Below, one piece after another: positions 51,732 through 63,397 of a stretch of 64,000 nt of DNA. How positions within the stretch are numbered: position 1 is the stretch's first letter; each line of letters begins with the position of its first letter. This DNA comes from Centroberyx gerrardi (lineage: Eukaryota; Chordata; Actinopteri; Beryciformes; Berycidae), in assembly GCF_048128805.1 (NCBI RefSeq), contig NC_136005.1:9778504-9842503 (forward strand). Reading direction: 5' to 3'. The notes under the pieces were generated by a model, which was given only the letters and a program-made list of their open reading frames with translations, was not told the DNA's origin and made no database searches. The translations under genes and the position numbers were made by a program.

Positions 51732-54700
51732 CCCTCCACCCCCTTCTTCCATAACCTCAGGGCCTTTCCCCAGGGCCTCCGCTCGGTCGCCATGGTGATG
51801 ACAGGGCCGCCCAATAGCAGTGTCTTGTCGTCTGAAGGTTAAAGTTTGCCTCTGCCTTTCACCAGCGAACCCTCCCATTTAGTTTTAGCACTCTTCCCTC
51901 TCACATGAGCGCACCTCCTTAGCACGGCCGCTGGCTGTGGACACAAAAGATGCCTACTCCTTCGTTTTTTTTCCATTCTTTGTTCTGTGATTCTATATCT
52001 CCTGCTTTTTTTAAGTGTGCATTTTTGAGTTCAACTCATCAAAGAGCCGTTGCTGATTGCTGCTGCAGCTGTGGGGCTCCTAATTATCGATGCATCTCTT
52101 GTTTCAGAAATCTTATCTCGTCTTCTAGCTTGCGTCAATAATCTCTGAGCCTTTTATCTCATGGTCGCATTTGACTCGACATAACAGGTGCAGGTGCTGG
52201 GAAACATTTCTTGGTCAGAACCCGCTGAGAAAGTGATGAAAATGTTAACGAGGGGATGTGGATGCTGTTGTGAGCTGTGCTGGTTAGCTGCTGGGATGCG
52301 GATAGAGGAGGGGGTGGGGGGTGTGGGGGGGTGTCTACCGTGTTGCTACTCGGCGTCTAGCCCAAGGCCTTGTTAAGCCCCCACATATGAGATGCTGAGC
52401 CCACCGCAAGCTGTGCAAACATCATTTGTCTCCCTCCTCAAATTCTAGTCATGTCAGAGCTCAACAGGCTTTTTGTTATACTTGGAGGTAGAGATAATTT
52501 CAGTCTCTTGTTTAGAGGAACCTCATCATTATGTGCAAATATTATCGCTTATACCCGTGCCTGTTTTAGATTTGTAAACCTTGACACATCAGACAATATT
52601 CTGAATGTCATTTTGTGTGTATGTGTGTGTTCTTGCATGCACGTGTTTGTGTGTGCACATGTATAAATGTGTGGTTTTTTTTTTCATATGCTGTAGAGTT
52701 GCAGCGTGGTCCTGGAGGCGGGCGGGCGCGGGGCGGGGTGCAGCTGTATGACACCCCGTACGAGGATGAGCGAGGCCGGGGGTTCGGCTTCGGAGACACC
52801 CTGGAGGATCGAGGCAGGAGCCTGGGCCTGGTGTACGGCGAACCCCAGGAGGAGAGAGGAGAGAAAGAGAGCAGCAGGCTGCCGCAAGACGATGAGAGGC
52901 CGGCCGATGAGTACGACCAGCCCTGGGAGTGGAAGAAGGACCACATCTCCAAAGCCTTCGCAGGTAACTTGAGTAGAATGTGAAATGCCAATGCGCTGTT
53001 GGGTGAATCAACAAAACAGTAGGGTGGAGGAGTGAGTAAAAAGCCCCCATGTTGGTAAGCATCCACCCTGCTGCAGTGTTGCTGAGCAAGACACTAGCTG
53101 CGGTTACATGAGCCATATTTTTTCATTCTGATTGTTTTGCACCTGCAATGATTCAGAGAAAAGTAAACATCATTGACGTCACTTACGTCAAACCGGCGAG
53201 CGTGCACAGAAAGACTATAGATATTCCAACCAAAAAAGTGATCAGAATGAGTGTTTACATGACAAAATTGTATCCATCAAATGGATTATGAAAGGGTTAT
53301 ACCACCCCTCTCAAATGGAATGAAATTTAATTCGAAATGGGCCAGTTTATTCTGATTGAGGTGGTTACATGAGGCATTTTTATTCTGATTGGGCTACTAT
53401 TTTGATTATTAGTAGAATAAAAGGCTCCATGTAAACACAGCTACTGAATCCCTACCAGCTACAGGAGCGCTGCTGTGTGGCTGACAGCAAAAAGAAATCC
53501 CCACAGTATCACAAAGTATGACACAAAACACTGGGCATCATTCAATACAGTTAGTGGAAGAGGTAAAACCAACCTAAATACTGTAGGTACAAAAAAGTAC
53601 TTTTGTTAAAGGTCAAGGCACTCCCGGGAACACATAGAGCATTGCTGGGTGATGCTGGATGGTAAAATAGTCAGCTAACTGTCCTGACCTTTAATACAGT
53701 GCCTGTCTCCCGTCACTGCACCTCCAAAGCCTTTTGCAGGAAGATGCGACTGCAGTGACCTTCACTGTCTCAGCTCAGACGGCACATATCTGTCACTTTT
53801 ACTCTTGCCACACCACATACAAACACCTTTGATGACCATTGATTTTCTTAAAGTCATTGCACACTAACACACGATACACACACAACAACCATCATCAGAA
53901 TCGCATCGACTGTCAGTCCTTTTTCCTTGTGTGTGACTTCACACAGAAACACAGTGTGAGGAGAAGGTTAGGGGAGGAGGGACAGAGGAAGGGAAGGGAG
54001 GGAGGTAGGGAGAGATTTAATTTTCTTTTATAATCATCATTATTATCTGCGGTGTTTAAAAATAATGGGTGCAATGATTATTATCTTTAAAAGTTGCATT
54101 GGCAATGTATGTCAATTCCACCCCATTATGTTCCATTCCTTGAACATAATTGGAGGGAGAGAGAAGGCGAGAGAGACAGAGAGAGAGAAAGAGACACTGA
54201 CAGAAAGAGAGAGAGAAAGAGAGGGAGAGTAAAGAGAAACAGAAACAGACTGATAGGTCAGTGAGGAGTAGATCAGTGTAAGGTATGGCAGGCCAAGCCA
54301 GCTTAATTGAGCTGCATCTCCAAGTCACGGAGGTCAAGGTGATGGGCTAATAAATCAACCTGCCTCGTGCGCACTCCCCTCCTCTCTTCTCGCTCTCCTC
54401 CCTTCCTCTCCAGTGTCTCCCCCTCCCTCTCTTCTCAGTTAATTACATGCTTACATGTGCGTGACTGATCCAGTGCTAATAGGAGAGTCATGGTCAGCAG
54501 AAGTGCGAAAGCAAAACACAACTACACACACGTATGCTTGTCTGAATACACACACAGACACATAAATTCACAGCGTGTTCATGCTCCAATCACATTAGCC
54601 AGAGAAGCACTAAAGAGACGCCGTAACTTATTTGAAAATCGAGATGATTTGGAAAGGAGGTGCACGACAGTTAATTTAAAAGCCAATATCACCTCTCACC

Positions 54701-57700
54701 TACTGAGCACTCATTCCTGCTCTACCTCTCGTTTTCTCCCCTCTCCATCTCTTGCTCCCTATGCCACATATGCACTCCTGGAGAGGAGAGCTTACAGCAC
54801 CATTAGAAAACGCGGTGGAGGAAAACGCTTGTGCGCCTCCAGTTGCCTGACCCCTTGTTTTTTCCATTCAGAGTCAGCACTCTGAGCTGGCGTGCTGTCT
54901 GTCTGAGCAGACCAAAGCACTGAAGTGTAAACACACAAACAGTATTTTCCATTCTCACATTTAATCCATATTCCCCGACCCACTCAGCGTTGCTAGGCAG
55001 GGCCTACATGAGAGGGAGGGGAGAGACGGAGGGAGAGAGAGAGAGCGATAAGGAGCAGAGGGAGAAAGAGAGAGAGATGGAAGAGATGGAGAGAGAAAGA
55101 GAAAACGCATCAGAGAGAGATATGGGAGTATAGACAGAGAAAGAAAGAGAGAGAGAGAGAAAATGGAGAGAGAGGCAGTAGAGAGTTGGCTAGAGAGGAA
55201 AAAGAAAGGGACATCCAAGGTTATGGAGGGTTTGATGGCAGCTCAGTGGATGTTTGTGGAGGCCCAGTGCCTCAGAGGGGAGGGGCGTCGAGGAGAATTA
55301 ATGGTCGGGGGCTGTGGAGATGCAAGGGGGGAGGGCGAGGTGAGGCGAAGGGGGAGGAGGGGGAGTCAGGGCCATTGTGGCAGGGTGCAATCAGTCATCC
55401 GCCAACACAGGCACACTCTCACACACACACACACACTTACACACACGAGCACGGCAGCGGTGACAGCGCTGTCCTCCCTGCAGCCCTCCCTCCCTGCCGA
55501 TGTGACACACTCGCTCAGATAACCCGCTACAGGGGGCAAAGGGGGGCATCGCGATCTGCCAGCAGCCCCTCAGCCCTCGCCTCATCATCACCTTCACACA
55601 CATACACATACACATTATTCTCAACCAGTGTTACCAGCACTGATTATCACCAGGCACCTAATGGGTGAAGAAGGGTGAGAAGAGGTTGTGTGCATGTTGG
55701 CACAAATGAGCGCATGGGGGGTGTTTGCCTGTACATATTGTATGTGGATTTGTGTGCATTGCATTTAGCTGCTAATGCTTCTGAACAGAATCGGCCTTAT
55801 TATAATTTTCACAGCTTATCCATGCTTACATGTGCAGTAATCGGCCGGGTATTTGCGAATATCGCATGCTGTGGGTAATTCCAAATAGTATCAAAAATAA
55901 ATTCTGGCACCTTCAAAGCCTTTTCACCATTTCCCATTGGAGTCCACTTCAGTTAGCTGTGTGAGGGTGAGCCTGGCAGCGCCTGAGGGGTCGAACGTGA
56001 CAGGCTTCTCTCAGTCCGGTGGGTTTTAATTACAACGCTGGAAAGCTGTCACCAGTCGCCACCGTCCAGCCCAAATTACAGCAGGCATTAATTCCTGGAA
56101 GTCAATGGACAGTCCAGCGGTGAGACATCGGCCCTGCAGCCATTCAGCACCAATTAGTGAGCTAATGAAAAGCACCATCTCATTAGCTCTCTGATGGCCA
56201 TGTCTAATGAGCAGATGAATGGGTGGTTTAGGTTTTTAAGTTTTATAGTCTGGTACGGAGGCTTTGATCAGGCCGTCTGAGAGATGACGGCAGTTAGAGA
56301 AATGGGCTTGTGAGTGAAAAGTTGCAGCTTCGAATCTTCAAAGATCTGGATGTGGAAAGTGAATGACTAACATTAACATCCCCATAACCCCCCCCCCCAC
56401 CCACCCCAACAATGACCGTCATGGTGCCCTTGAGCAAGGCACTTACCCTCCACTTGTTCCAGTGCAGCTGCTCAGTGGCCAGCAGTAGAAGACTGGTTTT
56501 ACAGGGAAGCTTCGAAGCATGAATGTGTTTATCTGTTGGAACTAAAAGCAGAGCGGTGGTGAAAAAGAGTGTGTAGGTTCAGCAAAACCTTTCCCTGATA
56601 AATAGGTCAAAGTGGTAATCCATGAGTTTTTTCTCTCTCCCCCTTTTGCTGACATCTTTGTTGACAAGTAATCATTGTTGTTTTTGCTTTGTCTTTGGAT
56701 TTTCTGTTGACGTAGTTTGGGTTTCTGTAGGTGCCAGTGTTTTCTTTGTCTGCTCAGCCATGGTGGCTGTTACTGCTCATGCTAACAACCCAGTTCTTCT
56801 TCTATTTATTCCAAACAAACGGCTGTTGCTGGAAATGTAAAACGCATAATTTCCTGTGCGCCAGAGGGCCTCTGTGTAGAAGTACACACATGCAATGAAC
56901 GAATCTTTGAAATGCTTTTAAGGTAATTTCAAATATTACCTTGGGTAGGGTGCCTTGGGTAAATAACTGATTGCTGAATGCAGAAGGTTGCTTTAAAGCG
57001 TTAATGAATACCGAAGCGGAAGCTCAGTTTAGGGAAGCTTGTAAAGACACCTTGACAGATGGTGAGCGTATGTTTGTGTGTGTGTATATATGTGTGTGTG
57101 TATCTGGGTGTGTGTTTTGTGTCCGGATGTGTGTGCATGTGTTCTGAGGGAACAGGACAAGCTGTCCTCGGGTGTTGTGAGCGTGTACATGCTCATGTTC
57201 CTGTGGGTGCCTGAACATGTATGTCTGTGCTTGCGTGTGTGTGTGTGTGTGTGTAGCATGTGTGCATGCAGACAAACATGCGAGGGAAGAAAAAGATGAG
57301 ATTTCCATTTCTGGTGCATCGCTGTTCTCTCTTGCTCCAAGCACACCCAGGGGGCATCTGACCGGCATCTTCATCAATTTACTGGCACAGCGGAAGGGCT
57401 CTCATCCCCCTCTCTCTCTCTCTCTCTCTCTTTCACTCTCACCTCCCCCTTTCTCTCTTTGTCACTTTTCCTCTCTCTTGCCCTTTTCCTCTTCCCCGTT
57501 GCACGCTCCTTGTCTTTCTCCTTCAGCGTGAAGCATTACTGACATTAATGAAAAGGCATGTCCTCCACGATTCCCTCTCGCCGACAAATACGAGAGATGG
57601 GGAAAGAGGTGATGGAAATAGGGGAGGGCAGGAGAGGCAAGGAGAGAGGGAATGTGAAAAGAGAGATAATGCCCCACTTAGAGGGAGACGGGTGAAGGAG

Positions 57701-57729
57701 AGAGACAGAGATAAAGAGAGAGAGATGTT

Positions 57730-57773
<44 letters not shown>

Positions 57774-58670
57774 AGTGGTACGCAGCCACAAGGGAATGGG
57801 TCTATTGAATCCCTGGAAAATAGATACACAGAAAAGATAGTCAAGGAATGTGTTATGTTTTTAAAATCAAAGCCAAAATGGTACACGTCCATATCTGCAG
57901 CAGGAAAAAATAAAGGAATAACTGCATCTAACAGACCTTGAGATGCTTTGTGTGGATCTATATTATGAAAGAGGGACTTGTGCGAATGCAGGGCTTTTTT
58001 TTCCCCCTGCACTGGCATAAGGTGTTAATTGTCTGTCCTTATGGGGGTCATTTTGCCCAGCAGAAGGTCTTTGTGTGCAGAGAGGTGATGGGGTGCCAGG
58101 CAGATGTCTTCATTAAATGGGCCTAATGAAGCTGTTCTATTGTCTTTGTTTGCTCCTCCTTTATTTCAGGGACACGGAAAACGGCTTCTGGAACTGGAAA
58201 GTCAGTTATCCGTCAGTCAAGTCGATAATGTTCTGTTCAAATCGGGGATAGGAAAACCTATTTTTGCCGTTCCCGCCCACTCAGATAATTCCTGGTAATT
58301 GTTAGCAGGTGGTGGAGGCGCCAGGCGTATATGGGATTTTGCCAGACCACAAATTACGGAATTGCTCTCACCTGTTTCATCAATTAGCTCAAAATGCGAG
58401 AAAGAGCTGGTAGATAATGTCCTCCTTTTCTAACAGCTTAGACAATGAATATAGTAGATTTTGAATACAACTCATGAATATAAGCTGTTACCACGGATGT
58501 GGCTGTGCCTTTTGTCCCTCTCCTTACCATTAGAAGTGTGCCTCATTGTCTTGTATTGGCAAACAAAGCAGAGTGCTAACAGCCTTCTTTGTGTATGACA
58601 GATCCACAGGTTCCCATTGGAAGTGAATGGAAGCCAGATGTTCCCTGCTAGTGAATGAGTGACATGTCAT

Positions 58671-58702
<32 letters not shown>

Positions 58703-60585
58703 AAGCCTGGTATTCTGCCTTTTGTTATTAGAGTGAGGAGAGCAGACGTGCATGTAGGAGAGCTGTTTTTCATTTCAATCTAAATCTGTCTTTACCAGAG
58801 GGGTTTATACGGTGTTAAAGGGGCATTTGGACTTTTATCGACCTCTATCAGTAACAAAGGAACTGCAACAACATTGACAGGTCAGGTGATTGACAGAAAT
58901 CTGAAGGTCACATTTTCTCGATAGAACAAGTTACCCAATTATAGCAGAAATGTGTAGTGAAGAGGAAATATATCACGATGCAAAATAATACTGCTTTGTC
59001 ATTTGCTTTTTTGGCTTGAAAACTAAATGTGTTGCGGCTCTGCTCGCCCACCTGCAGCACCGTCAGTTGAAAATGCAAAAATGCTATAAAATGAGTTTTT
59101 GAAAGCCAGAAATCTCAGCACCTGGCCAAGTAATCATTGAATCATTGGTATTGATTACCAACCTTATCAAACTCCCGCTGATATATTCTGGTTGTTTTCT
59201 GCTACGGGAAATTAAATAATCTTGTTTAATGCACCTTTTACTGCGAGTTAACTATCCGCAAGCATCAGCACAAGGTCATGCTGAATCCATGGAGTGTTAT
59301 GAGTGCACACATACAAATTCACTTATTCTCACACACACACAAGCACACACACTGCTGCAGTAACTGTACAGCTATAATACTTCTACAGGATGTCCTTGGC
59401 CTTGAATAGCGTCTAGAATCCACACAGACAGAGCAGCAGTCGCCCAAACATGAGAGAGGAGGAATCCTGTTGGAATTTTCCCATTAATCAAACGCACACC
59501 GACACCTGTTCACATCTTCTGTCCTTCAAGTGCTTGTCTGGCCTCAAATAGGTTCTTTTGGCTGTCTCCATTGTGTGTGTGTGTGTGTGTGAGTGAGAGA
59601 GAGAGAGAGAGAGTGAGCAGCTTAGCACAGCGGACGTGTGTTAAAGGCAGTAAATCCGGAGTGAGGAGCTTTACTGGAGGACTCATACTGAGTTAATTTT
59701 CCACTGGCATTAGAATCTGGTCACAACCCAACCCACAGAGACACAGGGCCATATACACCCATCTTAACAATCACTTAGTCTAGTATTGAGTCTTAAAATC
59801 TTATTTTTCTTAAAGCAAGTGAAAAAATAATTTCACTTGTTTCCAATGCAAATCAAGAATGTTCTTGAATCAAGTAATCTTGATGCTTGTAGAGCAGTGG
59901 TTTTCAGTGCCATCAGTCATCGGGATCCAGAGCCCTGCTGGTTTTCATTCTAGCCATCTAATCAGGGAATATTTTACACCTGGGATGCAACGTGAATGAG
60001 GTTTGAAACCCTTTGTGCAGAGAAAACTAATAACTGCCTAAAGATATTGTCACTTGTTTCAAGAAAAAGGAAACGGGTCCTGCATTGGAAACAAATGCAC
60101 CGCACCAAATGTCCATTTTAATAAGCCTTTCACTCTAATATTGAGTGTTAAAATCTTGTTTTTTTTTAAACAAGTACAAAAAATATGCCAAAGGTGTGAG
60201 ATAATGTCACGTGTCTCAAATGCAGTTTCACCAGCTTTGAAAAATGTCTTGAAATAAGTGACAGTATCTTGAAGCAAGATAGTTCACTCAACTAATAAGA
60301 AGATAATGTCACTCGATTCAAGGAAAGTCTTGAAGTTGATTTGCATTGGAAAGAAGTTGGGTGAAGTTATCTCACCCAATTGGCAGATCTTTTTTACTTG
60401 TTTTAAGAAAAATAAGATTTTAAGATTCAACAGTACTAGACTTAATGGCTTGTTTAATGCAATGTGAAATGATCTCACCCCATTTGCAGATTGGATTCAC
60501 TGGTTACAAGGAATACAAGAATTTAAGACTCAGTATTAGACTAAATACCTTGTTAAGATGGATATTTTTTTGCCGTTTATTGGGT

Positions 60586-60628
<43 letters not shown>

Positions 60629-60930
60629 GCAGCTACCCAAACCTGAGACAAGAGGAATCTTGTTGGAATTTTCCCCTTCATCTGCGGTACGCCACTACCT
60701 GCTCTTATCTCCCACTCAAATGACTGAGCACATTTCTGATCGGAGATAGATTGCCTCGGCCGTCTCCGTTCTCTCTCTCCTTTCATTTTACCCTCCACTT
60801 GCTTTTGCGCTCTTCTCATTTACACCCCTCGCTCTTTTCTCGTGTCTCAGTTAGAATTAGAGGTGTGAGGAGTGGTGTGGTGCGGTGGCAAGTGGACAGG
60901 CAGGAGAGTGTGGCGGTGTTTAGGGGTGTC

Positions 60931-60978
<48 letters not shown>

Positions 60979-63167
60979 ACATGCCTGCGTGCCTATGTGT
61001 TTGCGTGCATGTCAGCGTTGAGGGGTGCCAGGCCACACTTTAATCCTGGCTTCAGCGGAGGTGCGGCCCGCTCCAGATGGGGCCATTGTGCTGCGCCATG
61101 CATCAATAATTCACGGAGAGCCAGAGAAAGTGGCGGAGTGTGTCTGCCTGCTCAATAATTAACCAGGGAGGGAGGGAGGCATGTATGTACAGCTTGGGTC
61201 TCTCCTCAAACGCCAATTCAGGTGGCCTTTGATGTCCCAGGCCTGGGGGGTCTTTGGATTTGTCGGCTCATTAAGATGTCACCCTCTTTTTCCTTTTATT
61301 TGTTTTGTAATCCGTTTGTGGGGGGGCTAAATGTATGGTGTGAAACGGAGGCAAATCGCATAATGTGTGTGTCTCTTTGTGTGTCTGTGTCTGTGAGTGT
61401 GTGTGTTGCCACTGAAGCTGCTGTAATGACTGTAGATAGTAGAGGGTTGCCTGCCATGGTGGATAATGAACTATTTTTGGTTCTGTCTCACGGTGCAACC
61501 TCCGCTCGGCTCCTCTCCTCTCCTGCCTAGGTACAGTAGGATGCTGTATGGAGAATTATCTGCCCTCCACTCTCAATGGGTTTTTCTGTATGCTCGGTTA
61601 CACATGTCATTCAGCCTCACTTCAGTTCCTCGGTCATACTACGCCATGTTAGCTCATAGGTTGCACGCTTTGTTTTCCCTGCGTCTAGCGCTACCAGACA
61701 ATTTTCCGAGGTAGATTAGTTCAGAGGGCTATAAATAATGCAGTCTTTGACTTCTCTTGTCCTCTGTCTTATCCTATCCTTTGCTTCCTTTTGTCTTCTC
61801 TCACAACATTGTAAATTGCTGTAAATGCAGGGTCTGAAATACCTGAAGCAATTTTCTCCACAAGCGTTTGGAGAAGAGGAGACAGGAGGTATATTTGACT
61901 TCTCTTCATGACAGGAGCTATAGTTAACTTCATTTCACGACACCGCCTCACTGTCACCTGCACACACACACACACACACACCCACACCCTCTCCCGTTCT
62001 CAACAACACTTCCCTTCCCTCTACATTCTTCAGATCTCTCACTCACTTTCTCCCTCACATCCGTTCTCATTCTTCACTTCTTATTTTCACCAATTATCTC
62101 ACATATCCTCCTTCCATTTAACTCTTTTAAAACCCATCTACTGATCTCTCACTGTTTCGCTTCCTTTTTCTCTCGCCTCCTCTCCACTCGCCCCCGTTAG
62201 AAATGAGGGAGTTGTCGGAGTTGCCCTGGCCCGCTCCAGTGGGTCAGTTGGAGGAGGAGCCGCCCGTCAGAGAGCAAGGTGACCTCTCACCCCGAACAAC
62301 AGCCCCCATCCTGCCTTCCTTTATACCAACCCCCCCTCTTAGCAGTCACCCTGACCTCCATGACCCAGGCTGTTGTCCTGCATCTGCTATCCCTCCACCC
62401 TGAGCCCCCAGTGGCCCGCATCTGCCCAACCTGACCCCCGCCTTGGGCTCATGGCTGCATGGATACTGGTGGTGGTTTGTGGTTGTTAGGTTGTTCGGTT
62501 GAAAGCGCTCCCTTTCTTACCATGGTATTTTCCCCCATTAGCGGTGGTTGTATAATTGTCTGTTCATATGCACGTCCAATACAGGTGCATGGTTGAGGAA
62601 CTAGCTGCATGGAACAGAACCAAATACGCAGCATACTGGAATTCAGTTCCCACTTTTTGGCGACAGTGTGTTTCAATCTGGCTTGGATCCTAACCTAATG
62701 AATGTCCAAGTTTGATCAAAACATGGCAAAAAAGTAAACATTTGTTTTAGTTTCCATTTGTGGTGCTCGGTCAAAATAAAGTACCACCGCACTCCCAGTG
62801 TTGTGGGACTCCCTACTAGCAGCCTCTCTCTGCCCGTCCAATGTGCAACACGAGTGCAGTTTCCGCACTTTCCTGTAATATATCATTCTGTATTATCTGC
62901 CCTGGGGGACTCATAATAATGTTGATGACGGCGATGATGCTGATGGTTTTGCACTCACCCAGAACCGGACCTGCTCCCCTCTACTTTGCCCCTTCAGTGA
63001 CAGGTCTCTCTGCTGCATGCATGGCTTTGTAATAACAGGATATCTGATGTGTACCCAAGCCTGGCTGTGAGGGTTAATCCCTTTTGATGATAGTACAGTG
63101 TAAATAATGTGACTCACTTTGTCTGTCCCTGTCTGTCTCTCCATATATCTCTCTCCCTCTCCTCCTG

Positions 63168-63219
<52 letters not shown>

Positions 63220-63397
63220 AACAGTGCAGTTTGATGGTGCAGAGTGGGACCGCTCTTCATCCCCCACAGAGCGGTTGCGTCCTCCAGGTCCCAGGTCCAG
63301 TCCGCTGGCAGGAGGGGGCATGAAGTTCAGAATGCCCCAGGAAGCCCACAACATGGTGGGGGAGAGAGTGGACCCCAGCCTGCCTCTGGAAAAGCAG
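46931..63397 (+). CDS. shd: SH2 domain-containing adapter protein D, 3'-truncated by the window edge
   Basis: Coding exons: 46931-47263, 49353-49503, 52697-52963, 62201-62278 (likely cassette) and 63225-63397. Phases fit throughout, giving 334 codons with the cassette or 308 without. It starts MAKWLKDYLSFG, followed by PPQPPTPDYTESEILKAYR and NLDFEDPYED, nearly identical to human SHD. YxxP motifs (YSDP, YMEP, YDTP, YDQP) are present, with RPADEYDQPWEWKKDHIS and ERVDPSLPLEKQ; in SHD the SH2 domain follows directly (PWFHG) and must lie beyond 64000. SHD-family proteins are adaptors whose YxxP tyrosines are Abl-type kinase substrates and whose SH2 domain binds phosphotyrosine. SHD is favoured over SHB/SHE/SHF by the N-terminus and the 19p13.3 synteny. 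Confidence 0.95.
48317..48450. repeat. Purine-rich (GA)n tract
   Basis: GAGA-type low-complexity purine sequence in shd intron after the ATG exon, followed by GT-rich sequence to about 48520. Confidence 0.85.
50440..50452. repeat. Poly(C) tract, 13 nt
   Basis: First of three long C homopolymers within 760 bp of shd intron sequence. Confidence 0.9.
50813..50874. repeat. (TCTG)n tetranucleotide array
   Basis: TCTG units, partly in a 12-nt higher-order period (GTCTGTCTGTCA repeated). Confidence 0.9.
50980..50997. repeat. Poly(C) tract, 18 nt
   Basis: Eighteen consecutive C residues, followed by AACCCCCG. Confidence 0.9.
51176..51193. repeat. Poly(C) tract, 18 nt
   Basis: Eighteen consecutive C residues; length may be unreliable in the assembly. 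Confidence 0.9.
51440..51760. repeat. ~320-nt polypyrimidine tract
   Basis: Almost pure C/T on the plus strand, ending in a (CT)n run (51700-51726). The Glu/Arg/Gly-rich minus-strand frames over it are low-complexity artefacts. Confidence 0.9.
53098..53440. mobile_element. MITE-like element with TTACATG-type inverted ends
   Basis: The left end CTGCGGTTACATGAGCC and right end GGCTCCATGTAAACACAG are imperfect inverted repeats. Internal copies of TTACATGAGGC and TTATTCTGATTG follow. It is 343 bp, non-coding, just inside shd intron after exon 52697-52963. A CTA or TAG triplet borders both sides, but the target duplication is not certain. Confidence 0.6.
56270..56520 (+). mobile_element. Degraded SINE-like copy
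   Basis: It has a B-box-like GCAGCTTCGAATCTTC and a tail TGCCCTTGAGCAAGGCACTTA followed by CAGTGGCC, as in fish V-SINE or tRNA-SINE tails. Interrupted by a C-rich run at 56390-56400. Boundaries are approximate. Confidence 0.5.
56600..56880 (+). repeat. Dispersed repeat family, copy 2
   Basis: Homologous to the reverse complement of 39460-39770 over most of its length (GGCTGTTACTGCTCATGCT matching region and the TTTATTCCAAACAAA region). Class unknown. Confidence 0.65.
57732..57766. repeat. (GA)n microsatellite
   Basis: About 17 GA units within a wider purine-rich stretch. Confidence 0.95.
59758..60561. mobile_element. ~800-bp element with long terminal inverted repeats and internal repeats
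   Basis: The left end CCATCTTAACAA and a following block (TAGTCTAGTATTGAGTCTTAAAA) are mirrored in inverted form at the right end (AAGACTCAGTATTAGACTAA, TTGTTAAGATGG). Internal motifs such as CACTTGTTTcAAG and TTGCATTGGAAA recur several times in both orientations. There is no transposase ORF, so it looks like a non-autonomous DNA transposon. Confidence 0.65.
60589..60624. repeat. (CA)n microsatellite
   Basis: About 18 CA units directly after the long-TIR element. Confidence 0.95.
60932..60974. repeat. (GT)n microsatellite
   Basis: About 21 GT units in the large shd intron. Confidence 0.95.
62201..62278 (+). CDS. shd: Symmetric 78-nt cassette exon of shd (SHF-like LPWPxPVGQL segment)
   Basis: A long pyrimidine tract and GTTAG precede it; GTGACC follows it. 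It is 2+75+1 nt, phase 1 at both ends, so it can be included or skipped without changing the frame. It encodes E-MRELSELPWPAPVGQLEE and six more residues. Human SHF has a closely similar segment (KDLPWPPPVGQL) at the same place, after WEWKKD-ISKAFA, whereas human SHD lacks it. Confidence 0.75.
63170..63216. repeat. shd: (CT)n microsatellite forming the shd exon acceptor tract
   Basis: About 23 CT units end 8 nt before the acceptor CAACAG| of exon 63225-63397, giving an unusually long and pure polypyrimidine tract. Confidence 0.95.

Larger units (their letters stand above)
52964..62200 (+). other. shd: Large shd intron (9.2 kb)
   Basis: No coding exon could be supported between 52963 and 62201. 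The interval is filled with low-complexity purine or pyrimidine tracts (about 54150-54250, 55010-55200, 57390-57770), CA/GT repeats, SINE-like debris (about 56270-56520) and the elements listed separately. Confidence 0.55.

Noticed and set aside
51411-51878. Arg/Glu/Gly-rich frame of 155 codons (minus)
   Set aside because: Produced by the polypyrimidine tract read on the opposite strand.
61908-62144. Plus-strand frame in the shd intron before the cassette exon
   Set aside because: Low-complexity His/Thr and Ser runs from a CA repeat; no splice sites at usable phase.
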